Positions 50,962 to 61,413 of a stretch of 64,000 nt of DNA are shown one piece after another (within the stretch, counting starts at the first letter, position 1; each line of letters starts with the position of its first letter). Position numbers and translations under genes: made by a program. The notes beneath the pieces were generated by a model that searched no databases, was not told the DNA's origin, and saw only the letters and a list, made by a program, of their open reading frames with translations. The stretch is taken from assembly GCA_949840955.1 (NCBI GenBank), contig CATKXV010000002.1:1-64000 (forward strand), read 5' to 3'. Origin of the DNA: an uncultured Anaeroplasmataceae bacterium (GTDB lineage: Bacteria > Bacillota_I > Bacilli_A > Acholeplasmatales > Anaeroplasmataceae).

Positions 50962-53400
50962 TTATTTTTCTATGACATTAATTTCAAAGGTTGCGATAAT
51001 GTCCTTATCCAAACGAACATTTGCCGTAAATATACCTACTGAATTAATTTCTGCTGGCAATTCAACCTTCTTCTTATCCAAATGAATACCCGTCTGTGCT
51101 TCAAATTCCTCACAAATATATTTCGTTGTAATATGGCCAAAATTCTTTCCATCTGTTCCAACCTTTATATACACAGATATAAACTTGTCTTGAATTTCTG
51201 TTTTTAGTTTTTCTAAAACATTTCTTCTATTCTCATTATCAATTCTTGCTTGTTCTTGTTCAGCAGCAAGCTTCTTCAGATTTTCTTCTGAAGCAACAAT
51301 CGCAAGCTTATTACTAATTAAGAAGTTTCCATATCCATTTGCAACATCCAATATGTCATCCTTCTTCCCTTTTCCTTTTACATCTGCAATTAAAATTACC
51401 TTCATTTTACCATCTCCTAAATCCACATAATCTCGTTTTAATATTTCCATGATTCTATCTTTAGCTTCAGCGATAGATACTCCCTTCATTTGGGTTGCGG
51501 CAGCATTAAAGTGTCCACCACCCTCCATTTCCTCCATGATAATCTGTACATTAATATCTATGCTTCGGGCAGAAACACCAATATAGGTTTTATCAATACG
51601 ACCTATCGTAAATGCAGCATCAATCCCTTCAATTGTAAGAAGCTTATCTGATATTTTAGCTAACGTTGTACGATCTGTGATAATTTTATCCTCAGGCTCT
51701 GCAACAATAGCAAATCGTTTTTCATAGATAAACGCATTTACCATAGCCTCTGCTAAAATTCTTTCCTCATCATAAGAATCTCTTAATAATCTACGGACAA
51801 GCACCATATCAGCCCCCATCGTATTTAATGTAGATGCAGCTTCAAAGGTTCTAGTTCTCGTACGATATGTAAAATTATTTGTATCTACTACAATTCCCGC
51901 AAGCATAATAGAAGCAACCAATGGATCAAGCTCAAATGTCTTATTATAGAATAAGAACATTTCAGAAACAAGCTCAACTGTAGATGAAGCTGATGTTTCT
52001 ACATAATAGGATACCGTTTGAGTATAGCCAGCATCACTTGCACGATGGTGATCAATTACAGAAACATTTTCAACCTGGGCTAAAATGTCTGGAAACATAG
52101 CCAATCTTGGAGATTGTGTATCTGTCATAATCAATAGAGTATCTGGACGAATCAGCTCTTTTGCCTGTGCCTTTGTGATAAAAGCATGATATATGGATTT
52201 ATCTGTATGATTTTTAATACGTTCAAACACCTTTTGAACCGTTGCATCTGCTAGCTTTGGCTCAAATATCATTTTGCAATCCTTGGTTGAAGTACTTGCC
52301 AAATACCATACAGCAAGCATAGAACCAATGGCATCACAGTCTGCTAGCTCATGACACATGATAAGTACATTGCTACTTTGCTCAATAGCCTCTCTTAAGG
52401 CCATCGTTTGAATACGCGCCTCAACGAGTGTATTTTTCTCTAAGGAGTTGGTATTTCCACCAAAATACTGTATCTTTTGATTTTGGATATTCACAACAAC
52501 CTGATCACCACCACGCTTTTCCGCAAGCTCAATAGCATTTTGTGCTAAAGTAACAAGCTCAGCTGCCTCTACATCAAAGCAAGCAACTCCCATAGACATA
52601 CTTGCTTTCAAGTGATTCTTCTTAGAGATTTCACGAACCTCATTTAAAACAGAAAATTTATCCTGAATCATTTTATCTAAGGCCTCATGATCAAAAACAA
52701 TAAACATTTGATTACTTGACAAGGTCTCTAAACAACAGCCATGATTATGTAACCAATCAGAAATAACACCTAATATTTGACCACGAATGCTCGTTTGTTC
52801 CTGCATATCATAGCGCTTCAATGAGCCTTCAAGGTTGTCAATATCAATTAAAGCAAAGGCTGTAATTCTATTATTATACTTTTGAATTGTTTCCTCTCGG
52901 TAGGTAACATCAAAGAAATATAGAATACGATTTTCCACATTATGTACTACATCAAATTTAAGATCAAAGGCAGAAATAAGAAGCTTCTCCTTTCCTCCCT
53001 TAAGCTCATCAATAAAGCCAGGCGTAATAAAATCCAAGGAGCTATTAATTAAATTATCCTTAAACACCTGTCTAGCATAATCATTTGCCCATTTAACCTC
53101 CATACTAGCATCATATACAATGATACCAATAGGAAGCTTTGTAAAAGCCTCATCTCCTGCGGCAGATACATGATGAGAAATAGAATTCCATACATTTAGT
53201 CGATTTTCCAACCAATTGATTTTTTCAACATTTTTTCTATTTAAAGTTAACATAAATAGTGTAATCGTACACACCATAAAGATTAAAGTTAAAGATAGGT
53301 ATACAAAAAATAAGGTTGTATCTTCATAAAAATAATATGTGAAATAAGCAAACACAATGGTTCCTGCTAATGAAATCAACCCTGCTATAAATTTTTTCAT
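50962..53400 (-). CDS. gdpP: GdpP cyclic-di-AMP phosphodiesterase fused to ribosomal protein L9
   Basis: 812 residues. Residues 1-665 are GdpP: two membrane segments (about 4-22 and 28-52), a PAS-like region, a degenerate GGDEF domain (about 170-300) and a DHH/DHHA1 phosphodiesterase with [22 protein letters not shown] (near 452) and GGGHFNAA (near 629). Residues 666-812 are a complete ribosomal protein L9: [23 protein letters not shown], the long helix and a C-terminal domain. In Bacillus gdpP (yybT), rplI and dnaB are separate adjacent genes, so this is a gene fusion. A strong ribosome binding site inside the ORF could also yield free L9. Confidence 0.93.
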   Translation of the reverse strand: MKKFIAGLISLAGTIVFAYFTYYFYEDTTLFFVYLSLTLIFMVCTITLFMLTLNRKNVEKINWLENRLNVWNSISHHVSAAGDEAFTKLPIGIIVYDASMEVKWANDYARQVFKDNLINSSLDFITPGFIDELKGGKEKLLISAFDLKFDVVHNVENRILYFFDVTYREETIQKYNNRITAFALIDIDNLEGSLKRYDMQEQTSIRGQILGVISDWLHNHGCCLETLSSNQMFIVFDHEALDKMIQDKFSVLNEVREISKKNHLKASMSMGVACFDVEAAELVTLAQNAIELAEKRGGDQVVVNIQNQKIQYFGGNTNSLEKNTLVEARIQTMALREAIEQSSNVLIMCHELADCDAIGSMLAVWYLASTSTKDCKMIFEPKLADATVQKVFERIKNHTDKSIYHAFITKAQAKELIRPDTLLIMTDTQSPRLAMFPDILAQVENVSVIDHHRASDAGYTQTVSYYVETSASSTVELVSEMFLFYNKTFELDPLVASIMLAGIVVDTNNFTYRTRTRTFEAASTLNTMGADMVLVRRLLRDSYDEERILAEAMVNAFIYEKRFAIVAEPEDKIITDRTTLAKISDKLLTIEGIDAAFTIGRIDKTYIGVSARSIDINVQIIMEEMEGGGHFNAAATQMKGVSIAEAKDRIMEILKRDYVDLGDGKMKVILIADVKGKGKKDDILDVANGYGNFLISNKLAIVASEENLKKLAAEQEQARIDNENRRNVLEKLKTEIQDKFISVYIKVGTDGKNFGHITTKYICEEFEAQTGIHLDKKKVELPAEINSVGIFTANVRLDKDIIATFEINVIEK
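51403..51418 (-). promoter_or_regulatory. rplI: Internal ribosome binding site and start codon for free ribosomal protein L9
   Basis: On the minus strand AGGAG (51414-51418) lies eight bases before an in-frame ATG (51405) that is exactly the L9 start. Starting here gives 147 residues (50962-51405), the usual L9 length. This supports dual translation: the GdpP-L9 fusion and free L9. Confidence 0.7.
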
Positions 53401-53429
53401 ATATACGCCCTCCTTTTTTATCTTTTAAC

Positions 53430-53458
53430 ATTATATCAAAATTTTTAGTAATAATCAA
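53430..53458 (-). promoter_or_regulatory. Promoter of the gdpP-rplI-dnaB-prfA operon
   Basis: -35 TTGATT (53453-53458) and an extended -10 TGATATAAT (box 53430-53435), 17 bp apart, about 30 bp before the gdpP ATG, which has AGGAGGG upstream. Confidence 0.7.
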
Positions 53459-53490
53459 TTTCCAATGCTTTTTTTTCGTAAGAAGTTAAA

Positions 53491-53530
53491 AGAAAAAAAG
53501 CACAGATTTCCGTTTGAATCGTTCTGTGCT
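53491..53530 (-). terminator. Terminator of the lipoprotein operon
   Basis: AGCACAGA pairs with TCTGTGCT around a loop of 16 bases, and on the minus strand a run of seven T follows, about 25 bp after the second lipoprotein stop. Confidence 0.8.
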
Positions 53531-53554
53531 CTTTCATTCTGCTTTTAAAAAAAC

Positions 53555-54768
53555 TCAATTTTTCTTTTGAAATAATATCTTGTTGTTATATGCTTCATTA
53601 TAATATATAGCATTTATATAGATTCCCGTTTCATCTTCTATAACAGAGGATGAATCTTGGAAGCGATGCAAAAACAAGAATGTACCTTTTTTATTCAATC
53701 CATCATTTAAAAGAGGAACATATGCTTCTAATGTATCTGGGTTATACAACAATGTATAAAACTGAAATCCATATGAATATACTCCATCATCTATCATAGC
53801 GGCAAAATTATCAAACACATATATTGGATAGGCTGCATAATATGTTTGATAATACACTGTATTATTTACTATGCCTATAGTGCCTTTGTCATATGGTTTT
53901 TCAGTGAAAATTTTGATTTTAGGACAATTATAAAAGAATGATTTTCTTATCCCTCCAAGTCCATAACATGTTGAAAAGATTGGTTTTTCTTCCCAATTAA
54001 ATAACAATGACACCTCATTTACTTCCTTTAATTTGGGTAAATTATAAAAGCTACAATCCATTGTTGGCATTATTCCTTTGACCCTCTCTAAATTATTACA
54101 ATTGGATATTCCCATAGACATTATTGCGCCAGGCAAAGTATCAAAATTTATTTCTTTTAAATTTTCACAATTACTTATGGCATACGGATGAACCAAAATA
54201 TAGCAACCTCTTTCTAAGGCAGAATACCATTTAAAAGTCAATGTCTCCATTGGAGCATTTTCAAATGCTCTATATCCTATTTGAGTCATACTGTGTCCAT
54301 GAATACTCATAGGTAAGACAACATCCTTAGGTAAATCATCTGTATAACCTTTTACAATAAAGGATTGTTTACTTGTTGAAGATCTAAAAAAATTCTCAAA
54401 GAAGAATCTCACATGTAAAGCATAGGCCTTTGTTGGGGATTCTAGTATACAATTTTCATCTATAAATTCTTCCCATCCTTGCTTTTTTATATCTTCTCTA
54501 AGATTAGGTTGGCTTTTATAGTCAGACATATCAATATAATAGGTATGATAAAAGGCTTTGTAGTCTTCTTCCTCTTCAAATACATATTCTAAATTATCCT
54601 GATATGTCATTGGAATTTCATTATAATCTATATATTCATAGATTACTCCATTATATTCTACTGTATCTCCTGTTTCGAATTCCTTTGGATCATCTATACT
54701 TTCTTTTGACAAGAGATCAATGTTAATATGATTATAAATGATAAAATGATTAAACTTAATTTTTTCAT
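53555..54768 (-). pseudogene. Frameshifted BspA-like lipoprotein, second paralogue
   Basis: The body is about 70 percent identical by eye to the upstream paralogue, with the shared start SIDDPKEFETGD and BspA-type LRR_5-like repeats (GYRAFENAPMETLTF). The natural ATG at 54768 has GGAGG upstream and encodes a complete lipoprotein signal (ending LTLISCQKK), but four bases present in the paralogue are missing at about 54701-54706, so that frame stops at QKKV and the body is out of frame. Without frameshifting, the body could only be made from a start lacking a signal peptide. It may be a pseudogene or a switched-off phase variant. The body reads 53555 to about 54717. Confidence 0.75.
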
Positions 54769-54785
54769 TGGAACTACCTCCCCTA

Positions 54786-56006
54786 TTATTTCTTTTGAAA
54801 TAATAATTTGTTGTTATAAGATTCATTTTCATATATTGCATTAATATAGATTCCCGTTTCATCTTCAATTACTGAGGATGCATCTTGGTAGCGATGCAAA
54901 AACAAAAATGTACCTTCTTTATTCAATCCATCATTTAAAAGTGGAACATATGCTTCTAGTGTTTCAGGATTGTACATTACTGTACAAAGAGGAAGTCCTT
55001 TATCTTTGCTGTGAGTAAAGAATCCATCATTTATAATGGCTACAAAATCATCAAACACATAAATTGGAATTGGATTATTAAGTCCCATATCAAAATATAC
55101 TGTGTTATTTGCAATCCCAATCTTTTTATTCTCATTTGTAACAGTTTCAATCCTAGGACAATTGTAAAAGAATGATTTCCTAATCCCTCCACCAAGTCCA
55201 TAATAAGTTGAGAATATCGGCTTTTCATTAAAGTCTATAATCAGATTCAAATCATAGACTTCCTTTAATTTAGGTAAATTATAGAAGCTACAATCCACGG
55301 TTGGGATAATCCTTTCTACTTTCTCTAAATTATTACAATTGGATATTCCCATAGACATTATTGCACCATAACCAGTAACAAAGCTTAGTTCTCTTAAATT
55401 CTCACAATTGCTTATTGCATATGGATGGACTAAAAAATAATTTACTACTGAAGCTCTATTGCTTTCCCACGTTAAAGTTTTCATAGGAGCATTTTCAAAT
55501 GCTCTATATCCTATTTGACTAATTGAGTAACCGTGAATACTTCTTGGTATGATTACATCCTCTGGCAAATCATCAGTATAGCCCTTAACTATAAAACTGC
55601 TTTGAGTATATAAACGACTAAAAAAATCATGATAGGCAAATCTCACATGAAATGCATAGGGCATTGTTGGAGAAATGATTATACAATTATCTTCTAAGAA
55701 TTTATCCCATCCCTGTTCTCTAATGCTTTCTCTAAGATTAGGTTGGCTTTTATAGTCTGACATATCAATATAATAGGTATGATAAAAAGCTTTATAGTCT
55801 TCTTCCTCTTCAAATACATATTCTAAATTATCCTGATATGTCATTGGAATTTCATTATAATCTATATATTCATAGATTACTCCATTATATTCTACCGTAT
55901 CTCCTGTTTCGAATTCCTTTGGATCATCTATACTTTCCTTCTTTTGACAAGATATTAAAGTAAATATAGTTATGAATGACATAATGATAAAGCTTAATTT
56001 TTTCAT
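54786..56006 (-). CDS. BspA-like leucine-rich repeat lipoprotein
   Basis: 406 residues with a lipoprotein signal (residues 1-20, lipobox LISC, cysteine 20). The body contains BspA-type/LRR_5-like units such as GYRAFENAPMKTLTW, AISNCENLRELSF and GISNCNNLEKVERI. Such surface proteins of gut and oral Bacillota bind host or matrix components; here the ligand is unknown. It follows the large secreted protein by 28 bp and precedes its paralogue, so three genes form one operon. The paralogue arose by tandem duplication. Confidence 0.75.
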   Translation of the reverse strand: MKKLSFIIMSFITIFTLISCQKKESIDDPKEFETGDTVEYNGVIYEYIDYNEIPMTYQDNLEYVFEEEEDYKAFYHTYYIDMSDYKSQPNLRESIREQGWDKFLEDNCIIISPTMPYAFHVRFAYHDFFSRLYTQSSFIVKGYTDDLPEDVIIPRSIHGYSISQIGYRAFENAPMKTLTWESNRASVVNYFLVHPYAISNCENLRELSFVTGYGAIMSMGISNCNNLEKVERIIPTVDCSFYNLPKLKEVYDLNLIIDFNEKPIFSTYYGLGGGIRKSFFYNCPRIETVTNENKKIGIANNTVYFDMGLNNPIPIYVFDDFVAIINDGFFTHSKDKGLPLCTVMYNPETLEAYVPLLNDGLNKEGTFLFLHRYQDASSVIEDETGIYINAIYENESYNNKLLFQKK

Positions 56007-56034
56007 ATTATTTTCCTCCCATTTTACAAATCCT

Positions 56035-58302
56035 TTAGCTTGTTGTACTAAAATAATTTACATATACATAATATTCTGGACTAGCATTCATACGAATCTC
56101 AACTATAACCTTTTTAGGAGAGGTTGTATTTATATAGCAATATGCATTTAAATCAGGTTCCTCTTCATTCCAATCTGCATTTGGATCATATGATTCTCCT
56201 AAGAGATTTAAATTCTCATCAAAAACTCGGATTGATGTATCATATTCGGTTCGTGTTGAAAAACTATATTGCCCACCAACTAAATTCAACATAAGATATT
56301 GAACATTCATAGATTCTCCTATACTACTCATCTTATATGATGTATAGGAAGAAACACTTGTGTAGGACTCTGATATTTTTTTAAATGCTAAAGTGATATT
56401 CCCTGAAGTATTATAGCTAAATCGTAAGAAAATAAAATATCGTTTCCCAGAAACTGCTCTAAATAAAAGTGATTGGTTTTTAGAATAAGTTAGCGAATTC
56501 GTTTGAATTTTATTTCCAACCTCATCATATATATCTGCAATAACATATCTAGAAGTATCAAATTTTAGTTCTGTTAGTCCTGTATAGGTTGGACTAATTA
56601 TTATCGTTGATGTTGGTTTACTAGTTGATAGATTTGTTGTTATCTTTTTATTATTATATATAGAGTAAATATATGCATTTTCATTACTATATCCTCCTTC
56701 TGCACACATATTCAAATTAGAATACACTTGATCACTTTGAATATTCCTCATTTTATATGAATAATTATCATAAAAATCAAATATTCCAGTCATATTTAAA
56801 TCATAAAAATAATTTAAATATGGTCCAGCTCCATAATCTAATTCTATAGTATAATTATGAGAATAAGTGCCTAATGTAGAATTTTGGTATATGTTCTCAA
56901 AGGATGGGTGATTTACTATATAACTTGCATACTTTTCAAGTGAAGCGGCATAAGTAGCAAAAAAACGTACTTGATTGGTATTAAATTCCAATAAATCCCT
57001 ATCTAATATCAGCTTATCTTTTTTTGCTTCTACTCTCTTATCAATATAAGCATCTAAAAAATTCAAAGTCATAGATGAAAGAACATCTAAAGCAGTGATG
57101 AGGGTAGAATCAGAACTCGCAGCAATAAAACCAACTGTTTTGGCAATATTTAGCATATTAGAAAATGTTGAAAAAAGCATATTTTGAAATTCCGCTTGCT
57201 CATACAGCTCATGCAAATTTGTTTTAGTTTTCATGACATATTCTACATCATGTATGCTAATTAAGTTTGGTGAAGTTGATTTACTATCCTCTAGCAAAAT
57301 TCCAATTGTTTTTGGGGCAATATAAATTGTGCTTGTTGAATCTTTTCTTGCGACTACTGTTCTTGTTTCTCCTATATCAAAATTCCTATTCCAATAGTCA
57401 CTATTTATGTTTTTCTTCTCATATCCATAATAGGAACATTGTATTATTGGTTTTATAGTAATATTTAATTTGTTTGACATGTGTACATATCCATTTGCTA
57501 CTGTTCCAGAATATCCTTGCATTTTATACAAATAAGGTAAAGCTATATCAATATCAAATACTGCCACTCTTGCTAGTGTGCAATAGGATCCATATGCTGG
57601 TGAGCTTGCATCCTTTGTAGATACTGCTATCGCATATTCTTTTCCTACATAGGCATAGCTTCCTTCCTCAAAAAGCCATTCCTCTGGCACGATATTGATT
57701 ATATTATCTGTATAAGTTCTAATATATGGACTTGTATTCTCGTAGGTTGGAGTATATCCATCTATATATTCATCTGTACTTGTCATTTTTTCTACAGATC
57801 TATTATGTCTTTCTAATCCATAAGTTTCTATTCCACTATCAGCAGGTTTATTTACTATATAGGCGTGATTTACTTCAAATCGTTCCTGACTTCTTTTTAG
57901 TTTTTCACCAAACTCTGAACTATCTAATATTGGTTCTGCTCCTTCTATTAGATATTCAAACTCTTCCTTACTGATTTCTTGTAGGCACGTTTTAATTTCT
58001 GGATTTAATACAAATCCTTCTAAGGTGTATAAATTTTCTATATATCCTTTATATAGAATTAATCCATACTCTTCTTCCTGTGGTAATAGATGATATGCTA
58101 ATATTTCATCTTCTTCTGTTACTAATTTAAATGTTCTTAAAGTTTTTTTACTTGTTTGGATACCTTGATTTTTAAACTCTATCGTATCCTCTATAGAGTT
58201 AATTTTAACTACAAATTCTTGATTTGCATGGATTGTTAGGTTGAAAATAAAAAAACCTATAATTCCGATGCAAATAAGTGCCATCAATTTTAGCTTCTTC
58301 AT
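56035..58302 (-). CDS. Large secreted protein of unknown function
   Basis: 755 residues with a Sec signal peptide (residues 1-26, ending IHANQ). The body is rich in Y, S and N and appears extracellular. The C-terminal 200 residues resemble bacterial pre-peptidase-like beta sandwich domains: ITTNLSTSKPTSTIIISPTY and later SISYNTSGNITLAFKKI-like strands, present twice. No catalytic motif or wall anchor was seen. First gene of the surface operon, with a good promoter. It may be a partner of the two lipoproteins. Confidence 0.6.
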   Translation of the reverse strand: MKKLKLMALICIGIIGFFIFNLTIHANQEFVVKINSIEDTIEFKNQGIQTSKKTLRTFKLVTEEDEILAYHLLPQEEEYGLILYKGYIENLYTLEGFVLNPEIKTCLQEISKEEFEYLIEGAEPILDSSEFGEKLKRSQERFEVNHAYIVNKPADSGIETYGLERHNRSVEKMTSTDEYIDGYTPTYENTSPYIRTYTDNIINIVPEEWLFEEGSYAYVGKEYAIAVSTKDASSPAYGSYCTLARVAVFDIDIALPYLYKMQGYSGTVANGYVHMSNKLNITIKPIIQCSYYGYEKKNINSDYWNRNFDIGETRTVVARKDSTSTIYIAPKTIGILLEDSKSTSPNLISIHDVEYVMKTKTNLHELYEQAEFQNMLFSTFSNMLNIAKTVGFIAASSDSTLITALDVLSSMTLNFLDAYIDKRVEAKKDKLILDRDLLEFNTNQVRFFATYAASLEKYASYIVNHPSFENIYQNSTLGTYSHNYTIELDYGAGPYLNYFYDLNMTGIFDFYDNYSYKMRNIQSDQVYSNLNMCAEGGYSNENAYIYSIYNNKKITTNLSTSKPTSTIIISPTYTGLTELKFDTSRYVIADIYDEVGNKIQTNSLTYSKNQSLLFRAVSGKRYFIFLRFSYNTSGNITLAFKKISESYTSVSSYTSYKMSSIGESMNVQYLMLNLVGGQYSFSTRTEYDTSIRVFDENLNLLGESYDPNADWNEEEPDLNAYCYINTTSPKKVIVEIRMNASPEYYVYVNYFSTTS

Positions 58303-58394
58303 ATTCTTTTCCTCCCATTAAGCTTAAATTTTTGAATTATAGTTTATATATTTTTTTATTTCTCTAACTATCTACCTCCCTCTATGATAGTTTT

Positions 58395-58423
58395 ATTATA
58401 CATCCTTTTCTATTTTTTGGCAA
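58395..58423 (-). promoter_or_regulatory. Promoter of the surface protein operon
   Basis: -35 TTGCCA (58418-58423) and perfect -10 TATAAT (58395-58400), 17 bp apart on the minus strand, about 90 bp before the secreted protein ATG. Confidence 0.65.
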
Positions 58424-58454
58424 TACCTGTTTGTAAGCGTTTTTATTGTTTGGT

Positions 58455-58484
58455 AAAAAAGAAAACACCCTTTAGGGTGAGTTT
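58455..58484 (-). terminator. Terminator of the ABC importer operon
   Basis: On the minus strand ACTCACCC pairs with GGGTGTTT around TAAA and is followed by CTTTTTT, immediately after the ATPase stop. Confidence 0.8.
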
Positions 58485-59159
58485 CTAATAAAAATTTATA
58501 AATTCTTGAAGAATTTTTTTTCTAACATCTTGGCTGTCATCAAACTTCCTTGGGTGGTTTTTTTCTATAGTAAATCTTTTAGAAATATATCCATCCTTTA
58601 AAATAAGAATCTCATTTGCAAGTAATAAAGCTTCATCAATATCATGTGTTACAAAAACTACGGTTTTTTTCGTTTGTAGCCAAAGAGAAGTAAAATAATT
58701 TATAAGTTTATATTTAATAGATAGGTCCAAAGAAGAAAATGGTTCATCCATTAATATTATAGGAGCATCTAACAAAAATGCCCTAGCTATAGAAACTCTT
58801 TGAGCCTCTCCTCCACTTAATGTTGCTGGATAACTGTTTATTTTATCTATGATCTCTAGCTTAGAAAGCATTTCTCTAATATCCTCTTCTGTTGCATTTG
58901 CTACAGCAAATTTCAAATTATTGAATACTGTCAAATTAGGAATCAATCTAGGCTCTTGAAAAATATAAGACAAAGCTCCATCCAATTCTATACTACCCTC
59001 ATAATTTGTTAATTTCGCTATCATATTTAGTAAAGTTGTTTTTCCAACTCCACTTTCTCCTAAAATACAAGTGATTTGGTTTGATTTTATTTCTAAATTA
59101 AATTGATTAAAAATAGCTCTAGTTTCATATTTTTTAGTAACATTTTTAAATCGAATCAT
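58485..59159 (-). CDS. ABC importer ATP-binding protein (nitrate/sulfonate/thiamine-precursor type)
   Basis: 224 residues: Walker A LGESGVGKTTL, signature LSGGEAQR, Walker B IILMDEPFSSLD and switch VFVTHDIDEA. This is the short ATPase of SsuB/ThiZ-type importers. Its start overlaps the permease end. Substrate unknown. Confidence 0.87.
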   Translation of the reverse strand: MIRFKNVTKKYETRAIFNQFNLEIKSNQITCILGESGVGKTTLLNMIAKLTNYEGSIELDGALSYIFQEPRLIPNLTVFNNLKFAVANATEEDIREMLSKLEIIDKINSYPATLSGGEAQRVSIARAFLLDAPIILMDEPFSSLDLSIKYKLINYFTSLWLQTKKTVVFVTHDIDEALLLANEILILKDGYISKRFTIEKNHPRKFDDSQDVRKKILQEFINFY

Positions 59160-59901
59160 ATTTACAAACCACCTTTCTTAAAAGATGAATAAGTGCTTCA
59201 CTAACTAAACTTATACCAACTGCAACTATAGTAAGAGCAAAGAGTCTTCCCATATCCAAATTGACCTTTGCGTACTGCATAAGCTTTCCAATACTCTGTC
59301 TTGTTTGAGCAAGAGCTTCTGCTGCTATAACAAGCTTAATATTTAAGCTAAAGGCTGTGGCAACATGGTCTAACATAATTGGAGTAAGATAGGGAATATA
59401 AAATGAAATGATTTGTTTCTTCTTAGGTACTCTATACACTGTTGCCATGTCAATAAGCTTGCGATCTATTTGCTGAAATCCTGTTAAAAAGGCTTGATAA
59501 AGTGTTGGACAAATAACGATTCCTGCAACAATAATTGGGGTTTGACTTGGCGAAACAACAATAATTAATATTAATAATATTGCCATAGTAGGAATAGCTC
59601 TTATAAATCCCATAAAAGGGTTTATAAACTTACTTACCTCTTTAAAGGAATAGGATAAGATAGAACAGCCTAAAGCAAGAATAACCGCTATTAAAAAGCC
59701 TTCTATACTTCTTAAATATGTCCAACCTAAAGAAATCCAGAAGTCTCTTTCCTTTAATACTTCTCCTAAGCTAATAAAGCTTTGAAGAGGTGTTGGCAGG
59801 ATTAAATCTAAAGAAATCCATAGGCTCGCTATGTACCAAACCAATAAAACCAAAAGAAAAACTACTAGTGGATATATTAAATTGCCTAGTAGTTTCTTCA
59901 T
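59146..59901 (-). CDS. ABC importer permease (BPD_transp_1, SsuC/ThiX-like)
   Basis: 251 residues with about six membrane segments and the permease loop EAA-like AEALAQTRQSIGKLM. Family of sulfonate/nitrate/taurine and thiamine-precursor permeases. It precedes the ATPase by overlap and follows the binding protein by 12 bp. Confidence 0.87.
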   Translation of the reverse strand: MKKLLGNLIYPLVVFLLVLLVWYIASLWISLDLILPTPLQSFISLGEVLKERDFWISLGWTYLRSIEGFLIAVILALGCSILSYSFKEVSKFINPFMGFIRAIPTMAILLILIIVVSPSQTPIIVAGIVICPTLYQAFLTGFQQIDRKLIDMATVYRVPKKKQIISFYIPYLTPIMLDHVATAFSLNIKLVIAAEALAQTRQSIGKLMQYAKVNLDMGRLFALTIVAVGISLVSEALIHLLRKVVCKYDSI

Positions 59902-59913
59902 CCTAAACTCCTC

Positions 59914-60867
59914 CTATAAAAAGAAAGTATCATCCAAATCCTTATTGATTAAGGATTTCACATATTCTTTAACAGCGTCCTTAACTGTATTGGACCTTTC
60001 TAATCTTACATTACATCTTTGAATTGTATCAGCTGTAAATGTCATATTGGCAAGATTGCTCTCATGCTTTTTAAAAACCTCTGGAAGCTTTGTTGTATTC
60101 TGATTCAAGTAGAAGGAATTGCTTTCTAGAACCTCTAAAAAAGCATCTACATATCCTCTATATTGGTTAACAAAAGCGTCCTTAACAATAAGACAAGCTT
60201 GAGGATATCCATCATACCCTGTTATACTCTTATATTCCTTTTGTAAATCAACTGCAATTTTCAACTCAGGTATTACCCCTTGAGCTTTTGTAACCTGTGG
60301 TTCTCCTAACACTCCATAAAGCTCTGTATTTTTCATTATGGATTGTTTCAATAAGGGAATAATTTCAGAGGCATCATTCATGATGGAAATAGATACCTTT
60401 CCTTCCACAGCTTCACCAGATTCCTCATAAGGAATATTATTATTTTTTAAAACATATTCTACCATTTGTAGAGTTGTGGCACCTGTCGTAAGGATTCTTT
60501 TTCCCTTTAAATCCTCTAAAGCTGAGACCTCCTTTGGTCCAGTAATAAAAAGATTTCCAAAAACATTCACACTAGCAAGCTTTAAATCTTTACCAGCTTG
60601 ATAAAGAGTTGCTGCTGCTGTTGTTGGTAAAATAGCCAAATCACAAGAATCTTGTCCTACTCTTGCAGCAATCTCTGAGGCTTGTACTATATGAAAATTT
60701 GTCTTTGTGTCTTCATAGGTGAATCCCTCATCTAACATTTTAGCTAACGCTAAAGCAGGTGTTCCATCTGGCATATATACATTGACCTCATTTGGACTTT
60801 TTTCCTTACTACAGGAGCTTAGTCCCAAGCCTAAAACTATAATTAAAAATAGAATAATTTTTTTCAT
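59914..60867 (-). CDS. ABC importer substrate-binding lipoprotein (SsuA/ThiY-like)
   Basis: 317 residues with a lipoprotein signal (lipobox LSSC, cysteine 19). Body of the NMT1/SsuA type II binding fold: VYMPDGTPALALAKM, CDLAILPTTAAATLY and GKRILTTGATTLQMVEY. The ligand could be an aromatic or sulfonate compound or a thiamine precursor. No TPP riboswitch precedes it. First gene of the importer operon. Confidence 0.85.
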   Translation of the reverse strand: MKKIILFLIIVLGLGLSSCSKEKSPNEVNVYMPDGTPALALAKMLDEGFTYEDTKTNFHIVQASEIAARVGQDSCDLAILPTTAAATLYQAGKDLKLASVNVFGNLFITGPKEVSALEDLKGKRILTTGATTLQMVEYVLKNNNIPYEESGEAVEGKVSISIMNDASEIIPLLKQSIMKNTELYGVLGEPQVTKAQGVIPELKIAVDLQKEYKSITGYDGYPQACLIVKDAFVNQYRGYVDAFLEVLESNSFYLNQNTTKLPEVFKKHESNLANMTFTADTIQRCNVRLERSNTVKDAVKEYVKSLINKDLDDTFFL

Positions 60868-61005
60868 TGCTTACACCTCAACTATTCATAATCATACACC
60901 TATTTTAAAAATATTTAAAGTACTTTTTTAAAAAATAATAATAGTTCAGCATGATAGAATATATCTTTATAATCGAATTTTATCCTCATTTACTGATGCA
61001 TCAAC

Positions 61006-61038
61006 AAAAAATGTATGAAATTTTATTCATACATTTCT
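61006..61038 (-). terminator. Terminator of the HPt/GGDEF operon
   Basis: AAATGTATGAA and TTCATACATTT form an 11-bp perfect stem; on the minus strand the second arm runs into TTTTTTG. It follows the HPt gene stop. Confidence 0.8.
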
Positions 61039-61042
61039 AAAA

Positions 61043-61402
61043 TTATAAAGCTGAAAAATACGCTTTAAGGTTTGTTAACGTTTTGGTATAGCTTACTTTA
61101 AGATGTTCAAATAAACCAGGAATAGGTTCATAATTTGAAGCACGATACTCCTCAACGATTTTAGAAGATAAATCATAGAGCTCCTTAAAATCAAAATTCC
61201 CACAGATACCCTTTAAGGTATGAGCACTGCGAAAAACCTCTTCCCAATTTTTCTCCTTTACAGCTGACTCAAGAGCTATGAAAGTAGTATCATTAAGAAA
61301 CTTTCCTAAAAATTTCTCTAGCATTTTTTCATTATCGCCAAAACGATGTAATACGGTTGTAGGATCCACCCCAATCGATTCATAAAATTGATGAATAGTC
61401 AT
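61043..61402 (-). CDS. HPt-domain phosphotransfer protein
   Basis: 119 residues, a single HPt helical bundle. The phosphoacceptor histidine is H61 in FRSAHTLKGICGNF. It starts 11 bp after the large REC-HD-GYP-GGDEF gene, so it is likely to pass phosphate to or from that protein's receiver domain in a hybrid phosphorelay. Confidence 0.88.
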   Translation of the reverse strand: MTIHQFYESIGVDPTTVLHRFGDNEKMLEKFLGKFLNDTTFIALESAVKEKNWEEVFRSAHTLKGICGNFDFKELYDLSSKIVEEYRASNYEPIPGLFEHLKVSYTKTLTNLKAYFSAL

Positions 61403-61413
61403 AATTATTCTCC

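Noticed and set aside
60868-60990. TPP riboswitch before the ABC importer, as expected if it were a thiamine-precursor transporter
   Set aside because: No THI-box (CTGAGA region) or GGGGTG element is visible, so substrate remains open.
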